Assembly (NCBI RefSeq): GCF_001429625.1
Contig: NZ_LMSU01000001.1
Location: 749,498-813,497, forward strand
Length of the DNA: 64,000 nucleotides
From: Nocardioides sp. Soil805
GTDB taxonomy: Bacteria > Actinomycetota > Actinomycetes > Propionibacteriales > Nocardioidaceae
Direction: 5' to 3'
Made by a program: the position numbers and the translations under genes. Numbering within the stretch: position 1 is the stretch's first letter; every line of letters starts with the position of its first letter. Below are positions 8,778-18,504 of the stretch, in pieces. A model generated the notes under the pieces. It saw only the letters and a program-made list of their open reading frames with translations, had not been told where the DNA came from and made no database searches.

Positions 8778-9638
8778 TCAGGCGTCGCGTGCCGCGACCA
8801 TGGCGGCGCGGTGCTCGGGACCGGGATCGACCGAGCGTCCGGCGACCGGGTCGAAGCAGACCAGCACGACCCGCGCCCGCGAGAGCACCTGGTCGCCGTC
8901 GCGGATCTCCGACTCGATGGTGAAGGACCGCGTCCCGACGTGGGTGATGCGCGACCACACGTCGTACGGCTCGGGGCGGAAGAGGATCGGGACCTTGTAG
9001 TCGACGTCGGTCTGGGCGACCACGACCCGGGTGTCGCCGGCGCCGGGCAGGTGCTCGACGAGGTCGCGCATGAGCGGGATGCGCGACTCCTGGAGGTACT
9101 CGAAGTACTTCACGTTGTTGACGTGGCGGTAGACGTCGACGTCGGAGAAGCGCACGTGGAGCGGGAAGTGGCCCGGCTCCCAGGGCGCGACGGGCTCGAT
9201 CCGAGGGCTCTTCGGCCCGCCCTCCTCGAGGAAGGGCGCCAGCACGTCCTTCTCCTCCGGGGTCAGGCGGCGCGGTCGCTCGGTGGCGAAGACGTACGGC
9301 GTGAGGACGGTGCTGGCGCGCACGTACGTCGTGCGCACGCCGTCGTCGTCCTCGTCGAAGATCTCGTAGGCCATGGTGAAGCTGGCGGCGCGGACCTCGG
9401 TGACCCAGCACTCGATGCTCACCGGGTGGAACCGGAAGGTCAGCGGCGCGAGGTAGCTGACCTCGTGGCGCACCACGACCACGCCCTCGGCGAGCTCGTC
9501 GGCCCGCTGGTCGGGGGCATGCGTGCGCAGCATGTCGACACGCGCCTCCTGGAGGTAGTCGACGTACACCACGTTGTTGACGTGGCCCAGGAGGTCGAGG
9601 TCGGCCCAGCGCAGGGGGCACTCGTAGCGATGTCGCAC
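8778..9638 (-). CDS. Acyl-CoA thioesterase with two hotdog domains
   Basis: A 286-residue protein made of two 4HBT (hotdog) domains. The first carries RWADLDLLGHVNNVVYVDYLQEAR and the second RFSDVDVYRHVNNVKYFEYLQESR; both hold the Asp and His-Val-Asn-Asn motifs of YbgC-like thioesterases. It probably hydrolyses acyl-CoA esters; the acyl chain cannot be told. The start is GTG. Internal duplication of this kind is the usual double-hotdog layout. It sits near a thiolase gene, but on the other strand. Confidence 0.88.
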   Translation of the reverse strand: MRHRYECPLRWADLDLLGHVNNVVYVDYLQEARVDMLRTHAPDQRADELAEGVVVVRHEVSYLAPLTFRFHPVSIECWVTEVRAASFTMAYEIFDEDDDGVRTTYVRASTVLTPYVFATERPRRLTPEEKDVLAPFLEEGGPKSPRIEPVAPWEPGHFPLHVRFSDVDVYRHVNNVKYFEYLQESRIPLMRDLVEHLPGAGDTRVVVAQTDVDYKVPILFRPEPYDVWSRITHVGTRSFTIESEIRDGDQVLSRARVVLVCFDPVAGRSVDPGPEHRAAMVAARDA

Positions 9639-9731
9639 GACTCGATGGTCGCAGAGTCGCGCGCCGGGTGGCGCAGGGTGCCGCCCGCTGGATCAGCGGG
9701 GCCGTTCAGCAGAACCGATGAGCGGGGCCGA

Positions 9732-9914
9732 TCAGTGCGCGAAGTGCAGCTGGCCGTAGTAGGTGCCGATCGACTCGGAGCGGGCGATGCGCTCGCGGTG
9801 GTTGACGACGAGGAAGTCGGTGGCGACGGCGACGGTGGCGACGAGGGCCACGGCGGCCACGACGAAGAACGCGGTGACGAACGGCGCGATGTCGGGGAGC
9901 AGCTGGAAGGTCAT
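9732..9914 (-). CDS. 60-residue single-helix membrane protein
   Basis: A small protein with one long hydrophobic segment (about residues 12-37, APFVTAFFVVAAVALVATVA) and a polar C-terminal tail, NHRERIARSESIGTYYGQLHFAH. I do not recognise a characterised family. ATG at 9914 is preceded by AAGGA. Two 16-bp palindromes begin ten bases upstream of the start, so expression is very likely controlled by a dedicated repressor, plausibly the divergent TetR protein. Confidence 0.65.
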   Translation of the reverse strand: MTFQLLPDIAPFVTAFFVVAAVALVATVAVATDFLVVNHRERIARSESIGTYYGQLHFAH

Positions 9915-9924
9915 GGTAAGTCCT

Positions 9925-9957
9925 TTCTACATTTGTAGAATCTCTACGTTTGTAGAG
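9925..9957. promoter_or_regulatory. Tandem palindromic operators upstream of the small membrane protein
   Basis: TTCTACATTTGTAGAA (9925-9940) and CTCTACGTTTGTAGAG (9942-9957) are two near-perfect palindromes spaced 17 bp apart. They lie between a small membrane-protein gene and a divergent TetR gene. The spacing would suit two repressor dimers on adjacent DNA turns. The TACA-N2-TGTA core also resembles BlaI/CopY operators, but no such regulator is in the window. Confidence 0.75.
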
Positions 9958-10022
9958 GTTACGCCGAGCCTGCGGCCACCACAACTGCGGCGGTAGTGTC
10001 GTCGCTCACCCCAGGAGGACCC

Positions 10023-10613
10023 GTGCCCGCACCCCCGTCACCGCGTCGCCTCGAGATCCTCGACGCCGCCGTCGTCGTGCTGGCCGGGCACGGGCTCAAG
10101 GGACTGACCCACCGGGGCATCGATCGCGAGGCCGGGCTCCCCGAGGGCAGCTCGTCGGCCTACTTCCGCAGCCGGGCGGCGCTCCAGCAGGCCGTCGCCG
10201 AGCACGTCTCCGACCGGTTGGTGCAGGACGTGGCCGACCTGTCCGACACCCTGGCCGCCGGCGACCACAGCGTCGCGCGGGCGGTCCGCGAGACCGGGGC
10301 GCTCTTCCGCCGCTGGCTCTCGCACCCCGAGCTGGTGCTCGCCCGCCTCGAGCTCACCCTCGCCGCCACGCGCGACGAGGAGCTGGCGGTCGCCATGGCG
10401 TCGTGGCGCGCCCAGCTCGTCGAGGTCGTACGACGCACGCTCGAGGCGGGCGGCCACCCGGACGACGCCACCCGTGCCGCGACCGTCGTGGCCGCGCTCG
10501 ACGGGGTGCTGCTCGCGGCCCTCCAGCGCCCGGCACGCCAACGTCCGGCGTTCCTCCGCTCGAGCCTCGAGCTGCTCCTCGGGTCCCTCGTGGACCCACC
10601 CCGGCCCGCATGA
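10023..10613 (+). CDS. TetR family transcriptional regulator
   Basis: A 196-residue regulator. The N-terminal helix-turn-helix spans about residues 8-52 (RLEILDAAVVVLAGHGLKGL, then GIDREAGLPEGSSSAYFRSRAAL). The rest is an all-helical ligand-binding domain of no recognised specificity. The start is GTG at 10023, where AGGAGG lies five bases upstream. It most likely binds the two palindromes at 9925-9957 and so controls the divergent membrane protein and itself; this is inferred from position only. Confidence 0.88.
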   Translation: MPAPPSPRRLEILDAAVVVLAGHGLKGLTHRGIDREAGLPEGSSSAYFRSRAALQQAVAEHVSDRLVQDVADLSDTLAAGDHSVARAVRETGALFRRWLSHPELVLARLELTLAATRDEELAVAMASWRAQLVEVVRRTLEAGGHPDDATRAATVVAALDGVLLAALQRPARQRPAFLRSSLELLLGSLVDPPRPA

Positions 10614-10625
10614 CCCAGACCACAC

Positions 10626-10639
10626 GAGAACGTGTTCCA
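10626..10639. promoter_or_regulatory. Possible TetR-type (KstR-like) site before the thiolase gene
   Basis: GAGAACGTGTTCCA contains the AACNNGTT core of KstR-type operators with one mismatch in the flanks. It lies just upstream of a TAGGGT box at 10658-10663 that could be the thiolase -10 element. Weak evidence. Confidence 0.3.
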
Positions 10640-10705
10640 CCTCTGAGCGCGCCCGTCTAGGGTGAGCCACGCGACACCCCACCGTCCCCGACATCCGGAG
10701 TCCCC

Positions 10706-11923
10706 ATGCCCGAGGCAGTGATCGTTTCCGCAGCGCGTTCCCCCATCGGCCGCGCCAACAAGGGGTCCTTGGTGGACTTCCGGCCCGACGACCTCAGCGC
10801 CCTGATCGTCAAGGCCGCGCTGGACAAGGTCCCGGGCCTGGACCCGAACACCGTAGACGACCTCTACCTCGGCTGCGGCCTGCCCGGCGGCGAGAGCGGC
10901 AACAACATGGGTCGGGTCGTCAACGTGCTCAACGGCATGGACGACGTCCCCGGTGCGACCATCACCCGCTACTGCGCCTCCTCCGTGCAGACCACCCGGA
11001 TGGCCTTCCACGCCATCAAGGCCGGCGAGGGCGACATCTTCGTCTCCGCCGGCGTGGAGACCGTGTCCCGCTTCGCCAAGGGCACCTCCGACCACATCCC
11101 CCACACCGTCAACCCGCGCTTCGACGAGGCCCAGTCCCGCACGGCGAAGACCGCCGAGGGCGGTGTCGACTGGCACGACCCGCGCGAGGACGGCCTGCTC
11201 CCCGACGCCTACATCGCGATGGGCCAGACGGCCGAGAACGTCGCCCGCCTGCGCGGCCTGTCGCGCCAGGAGCTCGACGAGTTCGGCGTGCGCTCGCAGA
11301 ACCTCGCCGAGAAGGCGATCAACGACGGCTTCTGGGCCCGCGAGATCACCCCCGTCACCACCCCCGACGGCACCGTCGTGTCCACCGACGACGGCCCGCG
11401 CGCCGGCGTCACCTACGACGCGATCAAGGACCTCAAGCCGGTCTTCCGCCCCGACGGCGTCGTGACCGCAGGCAACTGCTGCGCCCTCAACGACGGTGCC
11501 GCCGCGGTCGTCATCATGTCCGACACCAAGGCCGCCGAGCTCGGGCTGACCCCGCTCGCGCGGATCGTGTCGACCGGCGTCTCCGGCCTCTCCCCCGAGA
11601 TCATGGGCCTCGGGCCGGTGGAGGCCACGAAGCGGGCGCTGGCCCACGCCAACATGAGCATCGGCGACATCGACCTCGTGGAGATCAACGAGGCCTTCGC
11701 GGCCCAGGTCGTCCCGTCGTACCAGGACCTCGGCATCGACATCGACCGGCTCAACGTCAACGGTGGCGCGATCGCGGTCGGCCACCCGTTCGGCATGACC
11801 GGCGCGCGCCTGCAGAACACCATGCTCAACTCGCTCGACTGGCACGACAAGACCACCGGCCTCATCACCATGTGCGTCGGCGGCGGCCAGGGCATGGCCC
11901 TCATCCTCGAGCGCCTCGGCTGA
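10706..11923 (+). CDS. Acetyl-CoA C-acyltransferase (thiolase)
   Basis: A 405-residue thiolase, probably acting in the last step of fatty-acid or sterol side-chain beta-oxidation. The acyl-accepting cysteine is Cys90 in TRYCASSVQTTRMA. The second half has EINEAFAAQV, GHPFGMTGAR and the catalytic MCVGGGQG. The start is ATG with GGAG upstream, and the length is typical. It stands alone without a neighbouring FadB-type gene, so its exact pathway is open. Confidence 0.93.
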   Translation: MPEAVIVSAARSPIGRANKGSLVDFRPDDLSALIVKAALDKVPGLDPNTVDDLYLGCGLPGGESGNNMGRVVNVLNGMDDVPGATITRYCASSVQTTRMAFHAIKAGEGDIFVSAGVETVSRFAKGTSDHIPHTVNPRFDEAQSRTAKTAEGGVDWHDPREDGLLPDAYIAMGQTAENVARLRGLSRQELDEFGVRSQNLAEKAINDGFWAREITPVTTPDGTVVSTDDGPRAGVTYDAIKDLKPVFRPDGVVTAGNCCALNDGAAAVVIMSDTKAAELGLTPLARIVSTGVSGLSPEIMGLGPVEATKRALAHANMSIGDIDLVEINEAFAAQVVPSYQDLGIDIDRLNVNGGAIAVGHPFGMTGARLQNTMLNSLDWHDKTTGLITMCVGGGQGMALILERLG

Positions 11924-12036
11924 GCCCGGCGTGGGGCGGTTCGGCTGCAAGGCCGGACCGCCATGGTTAGGGTCGAGGCCCGACGGGCACGCTCCCGTCG
12001 CCTGACGCCGTGCCTCCGTACGAGAGAGAAGTCCGC

Positions 12037-12546
12037 ATGCCCTCCGCAACGCCCGAGCCACAGTGGCTCGACGAGGACCAGCAGCGCTCCTGGCGCGCTC
12101 TCGTGGTCGGCTCGACCCTCCTCATGGACCGGCTCGACGACGACCTGCGGCGGGAGTTCAACATCTCGCTCACCGAGTACGAGATCCTCGTCCGGCTCTC
12201 CGAGCGTCCCGGGCGATCCCTGCGGATGGCCCAGCTGGCCGACGCGCTGGCCCACTCGCGCAGCCGGGTGACCCACACCGTCGACCGGATGGAGCGCGCC
12301 GGCTACGTCGTGCGCGGCACCACCCCCGAGGACGGCCGCGGCATCGTCGCGACGATGACCGACAAGGGCTACGCGCTGCTCGTCGAGGCTGCCCCGCGCC
12401 ATGTCGAGGGCGTCCGCGCCTACCTCGTCGACCGGGTCGACGGCAGCGACTTCGCTGCGCTGGGCCGGGCGATGGACGCGGTGACCGACCAGCTCATCAG
12501 CGCGCACCCGGAGATGGACCTGCGCGACGGGGCCACCGGCTCCTGA
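12037..12546 (+). CDS. MarR family transcriptional regulator
   Basis: A 169-residue winged-helix regulator. The DNA-binding region is centred on RMAQLADALAHSRSRVTHTVDRMERAGYV, followed by the wing RGTTPEDGRGIVATMTDKG; both are typical of MarR. ATG 12037 is preceded by GAGAGAAG; a GTG at 12010 would add nine residues. Its target is unknown. A long perfect hairpin separates it from the convergent ettA gene. Confidence 0.9.
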   Translation: MPSATPEPQWLDEDQQRSWRALVVGSTLLMDRLDDDLRREFNISLTEYEILVRLSERPGRSLRMAQLADALAHSRSRVTHTVDRMERAGYVVRGTTPEDGRGIVATMTDKGYALLVEAAPRHVEGVRAYLVDRVDGSDFAALGRAMDAVTDQLISAHPEMDLRDGATGS

Positions 12547-12552
12547 GCGACG

Positions 12553-12591
12553 ACGACGGCCCGGCACGCATCGCGCGTGCCGGGCCGTCGT
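12553..12591. terminator. Bidirectional terminator between MarR and ettA genes
   Basis: A perfect 17-bp stem (ACGACGGCCCGGCACGC and its complement) with a five-base loop sits between two convergent genes. Confidence 0.85.
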
Positions 12592-12620
12592 ACGTGGTCG
12601 TGCGGTGCGTCAGACGCGCG

Positions 12621-14303
<1,683 letters not shown>

Positions 14304-14310
14304 GCGCCTG

Positions 14311-14316
14311 AGCCTA
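14311..14316 (-). promoter_or_regulatory. -10 box for leaderless ettA
   Basis: TAGGCT on the minus strand, then seven bases, then the ettA ATG. Confidence 0.5.
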
Positions 14317-14405
14317 CGGGTCGTGGCACCCCGCAGGACAACCGGCGGACGGCCGGGGTCGCCCCGGCGGGGGTCCGCGCCGCCCGGACGGGCCCCGGCC
14401 GCGGG

Positions 14406-14867
14406 TCAGGCGGCCTCCGCGGTCTCCTCGTCCGGGGCGACCTCGGCGCTCTCCCCCGCCGTCGGGGCCACGGCCGGGTCCCAGGGGTCGCTGCCCGACG
14501 GCTGGGACTCGCTGCGTCCCGGCTTGGTGTAGAGCGACGTGCCGCGGGCCAGGTCGTGGCCCGCCGAGGTCGCGGTGACCACGAGCTGGGTGCTCGAGGT
14601 GCCGTCCTCGCGGACCCAGACGTCGGCCTCGAGCCGGCCGGTGATGATCACCGGGTCACCGACGCGCAGCGACTCCTTGACGTGGCCGGCCAGTCGCCGC
14701 CACGCCTTGACCTTGAACCAGGTCGTCGTGCCGTCGACCCACTCGTCGCCCTTGCGGCGTCGCGACGTGCTGGCCACGCGGAAGGTGGCCAGCGCCTGCC
14801 CGCCCGCGTCGTGGACCTCCACCTCGCTGCCGACCCAGCCGTTCAGGGTCACGATCGTCTCGTTCAT
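14406..14867 (-). CDS. Single-stranded DNA-binding protein (SSB-like)
   Basis: A 153-residue protein with an N-terminal OB fold (about residues 1-105): TIVTLNGWVGSEVEV, FRVASTSRRRKGDEW and SLRVGDPVIITGRL. An acidic tail ends DEETAEAA and lacks the DDDIPF-type tip of the main SSB. It is therefore likely a secondary SSB, like Rv2478c. ATG 14867 is chosen because GAGGAGG lies upstream. It is encoded next to ettA on the same strand, as in mycobacteria. Confidence 0.85.
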   Translation of the reverse strand: MNETIVTLNGWVGSEVEVHDAGGQALATFRVASTSRRRKGDEWVDGTTTWFKVKAWRRLAGHVKESLRVGDPVIITGRLEADVWVREDGTSSTQLVVTATSAGHDLARGTSLYTKPGRSESQPSGSDPWDPAVAPTAGESAEVAPDEETAEAA

Positions 14868-15014
14868 CTCATGCCTCCTCGGGTGGGGCGGCACGTCCGC
14901 CCTCGAGGCCCAAGGCTGCGCAGCAGCACCGACACCGCGTCGTACGACGCACGCACCCTGTGGAGGGGACGCGTCCCCGGTGGGCCTGTGGAGACCGCAC
15001 GGCCCGTCGGTGCG

Positions 15015-16670
15015 CTACTTCAGGGCTGTCGCCAGGCCCTCGGAGGCGGCGGTGTAGGACGCGAGCTCGGCCCGGATGGGCTCCACCACGATCTCCTGCG
15101 AGACCCCGGAGATGGCGTCCCGCAGGCGCTTGTCGGCCGCGCGAGCGCGCCGCTTGGCGGTCAGGGAGACCAGCACCCGGCAGACGAGCGCGAGCAGCAC
15201 CCCGACGGCGATCCCCCCGAGCAGCATGATCGTGGGGATCGGGATCCCCGCCCACTCGGGCGTGGACGCTCCGTCGAGCCCGAGGTAGGCGGCACCGAAG
15301 AGCGCGCCCAGCCACACGAAGCCGGCGACCGCGACCAGGATCAGCGCCCACTGCAGCACCCGGACCAGCCCGGCCCAGGCGGGGATCTTGTCCGCCCCGA
15401 GGTCGGTCGACGCGACGGCCCGGTCGAGCCGGTCGCCGAGGTCGGGCAGCCGGGACACCGACGCCTTGCGGATCGCGCTGCTCCACGCCGGGGCCATGCC
15501 CTCCGACACCTGGTCGGCGAGGGCGCGGACCTCGGTGTCGACGCGGGCCCGCTGCACCCCGGCGGCCTGCGGGACCGACGTCCGTGCCGAGCCGGTGAGC
15601 TCCTTGCCGGCCGAGCCGAGGTCGAGGTGGAGGCGCTTGAGCGGGTCCGGCTTGAGCTTGGAGAACCACGCGACGACCGGCCAGCCGGTGGCGCGGTTGG
15701 CCCGCATGCGGGTGGAGGTCTCCACGGCCCGCACGACGGTCGGCACCCCCGCGGCGTCGGCGAAGGCGTCGTCGAGGGCGGCCACTCGCTCGGTGGAGAG
15801 CGACCGGCTCCTCGCCGTGCCCGACGCCTCCTGCACGCGCTCGGCGGCGCTGCGCAGGTCGGCGGTGAGCCGGGCACGGGTGGCCTTCTTCTCGGCCACC
15901 TTCGCGGCGATGGCTGCCCGGAGGTCGGGGATCCCGATGCCGTGGCGGGCGCTCACGCCGACCACCGGGACGCCTGCGAGACCGTCGGCCTCGAGCAGGC
16001 GGCGTACGTCCGCGAGCATGCCCTCGCGGCGGTCCTCGGGGACGGTGTCGATGTGGTTGAGCACCACCATCATCACGTCGCGGTGCGCGTTGAGCGGGGC
16101 GAGGTAGCGGTCGTGGATGGCCGCGTCGGCGTACTTCTGGGGGTCCAGGACCCACACCAGCATGTCGGCCAGCTTGACCAGCCGGTCGACCTCGAGGTGG
16201 TGGGAGACCTCGGTGGAGTCGTGGTCGGGCAGGTCGAGCAGGACCACGCCCTGGAGCTCCGGGTCCTCGCGGCCGGCGGAGAGCATCGAGTCGCGCGTGA
16301 CCTGGTGGCGGGCGGGGATGCCGAGCCACTCGAGCAGCTCCTCGGCTCCGTCGCGACCCCACACGCAGGCCGTGGCCCACGACGTGGTCGGTCGTCGCAC
16401 GCCGACCGCGGAGAGCTCGAGCTCGGTCAACGCGTTGAACGTCGACGACTTGCCCGACCCGGTAGCCCCGGCCAGGGCGACCACGGTGTGCTCGGCGGAC
16501 AGCTTCAGGCGGCTGCTGGCCCGGTCGACCACCGCCTGGGCGTCGTCGAGGATCGCGTCGTCGACGCGTCCACGCGCAGCCTGCACGGCCTGCTCGAGAC
16601 CTTGCACGCGTGCACCGATGTCAGAACTCCGGGACACCAGCTTCTTGGCTCCCTCGAGCAAGGACGACAT
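15015..16670 (-). CDS. Membrane-associated dynamin-like GTPase
   Basis: A 551-residue GTPase. The G1 motif is GATGSGKSS (about residues 54-62), G3 is DLPDHDS and G4 is NHID. Long helices follow, and two adjacent hydrophobic segments near the C-terminus (ALILVAVAGFVWLGALFGAAY and IMLLGGIAVGVLLALVCRVLV) would anchor it in the membrane. ATG 16670 follows GAGGGAGA; the frame extending to 17009 overlaps the upstream gene and is rejected. It is the second of two adjacent large GTPases, a layout that recalls bacterial dynamin pairs acting as partners. Function unproven. Confidence 0.82.
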   Translation of the reverse strand: MSSLLEGAKKLVSRSSDIGARVQGLEQAVQAARGRVDDAILDDAQAVVDRASSRLKLSAEHTVVALAGATGSGKSSTFNALTELELSAVGVRRPTTSWATACVWGRDGAEELLEWLGIPARHQVTRDSMLSAGREDPELQGVVLLDLPDHDSTEVSHHLEVDRLVKLADMLVWVLDPQKYADAAIHDRYLAPLNAHRDVMMVVLNHIDTVPEDRREGMLADVRRLLEADGLAGVPVVGVSARHGIGIPDLRAAIAAKVAEKKATRARLTADLRSAAERVQEASGTARSRSLSTERVAALDDAFADAAGVPTVVRAVETSTRMRANRATGWPVVAWFSKLKPDPLKRLHLDLGSAGKELTGSARTSVPQAAGVQRARVDTEVRALADQVSEGMAPAWSSAIRKASVSRLPDLGDRLDRAVASTDLGADKIPAWAGLVRVLQWALILVAVAGFVWLGALFGAAYLGLDGASTPEWAGIPIPTIMLLGGIAVGVLLALVCRVLVSLTAKRRARAADKRLRDAISGVSQEIVVEPIRAELASYTAASEGLATALK

Positions 16671-16710
16671 GTTCTCCCTCGTCGACTGCAGGTTGGATCG
16701 GGGTCCCACC

Positions 16711-18504
16711 CTAAGCGTCCGGGCCCGGCTCGGACGCTTCCGCACCCGTCGTGGGGGTACGGGCCGTCCCGGCCGTGCTGGCGGCGAAGCGCAGGTCGTC
16801 GACGCGACGTGCCGCGGTGCGCAGCTTCTCGGGGGTCTCCGGGGAGATCTCGAGGCCGTCGAGGAGCTCGAGGTAGCGGCGCCGCTCGGCGTCGAGCAGG
16901 TCGGTGACCTTGACCTCGAGGTCGCGTCGGGCACGCTCGGCGAGCGAGCGCACGGCCTGGTCGCCGAAGACCGCCTCGAGGAGCTTCTGCCCCAGCACCG
17001 CCGAGCCACCGGCGATGCCGGCCTCGGCTCCGGTGACCCCGGCGGTGTGCGCGAAGACCACGACCATCAGCGCGACCGAGAGCCCGTTGACCCCGAAGGC
17101 CAGGAAGCGGGCGGTGGACCGCTTGTCGGCCCCCTCGGTGCGCACCATCTCCAGCACGTCGGACTGCCAGTCGCGCACCGCCCGCTCCGCGCGGCGACGG
17201 AAGTCGCGTGACGCCCGCCCGAGGTCCTCACCACTGCCGCTCAGCAGCAGCTGCCCGGCCGCGGTCGACTGCCACGACGCCTCGGACCGCTCGGCGGCCG
17301 CCTCGGCGTGCTCGAGGATGAGCGTCTCGAGGCCGGACTCGACGGCCACGGTGACCCGCTCGGCCTGCTGGGGCTTGCCCTTGACGGCGTTGACGACGCG
17401 GTCGCGCAGCCACCCGACGCGGGTCTCGAGCGACTTGAGCAGCTCGCCCGTCCCGACGAACTCCTGCCAGCGGGCGAGCACCTCCCCGCGCAGCAGGGTG
17501 CCGTCGGCCGACGCCTCGGAGACGGCAGCCACGGCCTGGTCGTAGGACCGGTTGACGTCCTCGCGCAGGCGTCGTACGGCGTCGACCTGCTCGGTCGCGG
17601 CGTCGGCGACGGAGTGGGTACGCCGCGACAGCGTGCGGATCGCACCCTCCAGCGTCTGCCGCACCACTGCGGAGCGAGCGTCGGCGTCGGCGGCCAGCGA
17701 CTCCAGCCAGGCCCGGATGTCGCCCACCGACTCACGCGGCAGCAGGCCGTCCTCGGTGACCCCGCCCTCGGTCACGGTGAACAGCGGCGAGTCCTTGAGG
17801 CCGCGCGAGGCGAGCATCCTGGCCAGGTGGGTCGACACGGTCTCCACCGCCTCGGGCGGGGTGCGGTCCAGCACGATCGCCACCGCGGCCGAGCGCTCAG
17901 CCGCCTTGCGCAGGAACTCCCACGGCACCTGGTCGGCGTAGCGCGCGGCGGACGTGACGAAGAGCCACAGGTCGGCGGCCGCGAGCAGCTGGGCGGCCAG
18001 GGTGCGGTTGCGCTCCTCCACCGAATCGATGTCGGGCGCGTCCAGGATGGCCAGTCCGACCGGCACCGTCTCGGAGGGCACCAGCTGGAGCGCCTCGGGG
18101 TCGTTGGTGCTGCGGGAGACCCGCTCGAGCTCCGGCAGCAACCGGTCCTGGCCGAACCACTGCGCGTCGGCCGGGTTGTGCACCAGGACCGGCGAACGGG
18201 TCGTCGGGCGCAGCACGCCGGGCTGGGTGACGCGGGTGCCGACGAGCGAGTTGACCAGCGTCGACTTGCCGGCGCCGGTCGAGCCGCCGACGACGGTGAG
18301 CAGCGGTGCGTCGATCGTCATCAGGCGGGGGATGACGTAGTCCTCCAGCTGGTCGACCATCTCCCCCTGCGCCTGGCGCTGGTCCGGGGCGCTGGGCAGC
18401 TCCAGTGGCAGCCGGACCTCCTGCAGCGCACCGCGCAGCCGCACGAGCGCGGTCAGCATCTTCGTGCTGTCCGCGCTCTCCTGGCGGGACTGGAGCTCGG
18501 TCAT
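16711..18504 (-). CDS. Dynamin family GTPase
   Basis: A 597-residue GTPase with G1 motif GGSTGAGKST near residue 73 and a G3-like DAPDIDSV. A long helical stalk follows, then a hydrophobic stretch (about residues 485-515, VNGLSVALMVVVFAHTAG) and a charged helical end. The architecture fits bacterial dynamin-like proteins that bind and reshape membranes. Its start overlaps the PrsW stop (ATGA), and it is followed 40 bases later by a second GTPase gene, so the three form one operon. Candidate roles are membrane repair, septation or stress tolerance, all inferred. Confidence 0.82.
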   Translation of the reverse strand: MTELQSRQESADSTKMLTALVRLRGALQEVRLPLELPSAPDQRQAQGEMVDQLEDYVIPRLMTIDAPLLTVVGGSTGAGKSTLVNSLVGTRVTQPGVLRPTTRSPVLVHNPADAQWFGQDRLLPELERVSRSTNDPEALQLVPSETVPVGLAILDAPDIDSVEERNRTLAAQLLAAADLWLFVTSAARYADQVPWEFLRKAAERSAAVAIVLDRTPPEAVETVSTHLARMLASRGLKDSPLFTVTEGGVTEDGLLPRESVGDIRAWLESLAADADARSAVVRQTLEGAIRTLSRRTHSVADAATEQVDAVRRLREDVNRSYDQAVAAVSEASADGTLLRGEVLARWQEFVGTGELLKSLETRVGWLRDRVVNAVKGKPQQAERVTVAVESGLETLILEHAEAAAERSEASWQSTAAGQLLLSGSGEDLGRASRDFRRRAERAVRDWQSDVLEMVRTEGADKRSTARFLAFGVNGLSVALMVVVFAHTAGVTGAEAGIAGGSAVLGQKLLEAVFGDQAVRSLAERARRDLEVKVTDLLDAERRRYLELLDGLEISPETPEKLRTAARRVDDLRFAASTAGTARTPTTGAEASEPGPDA

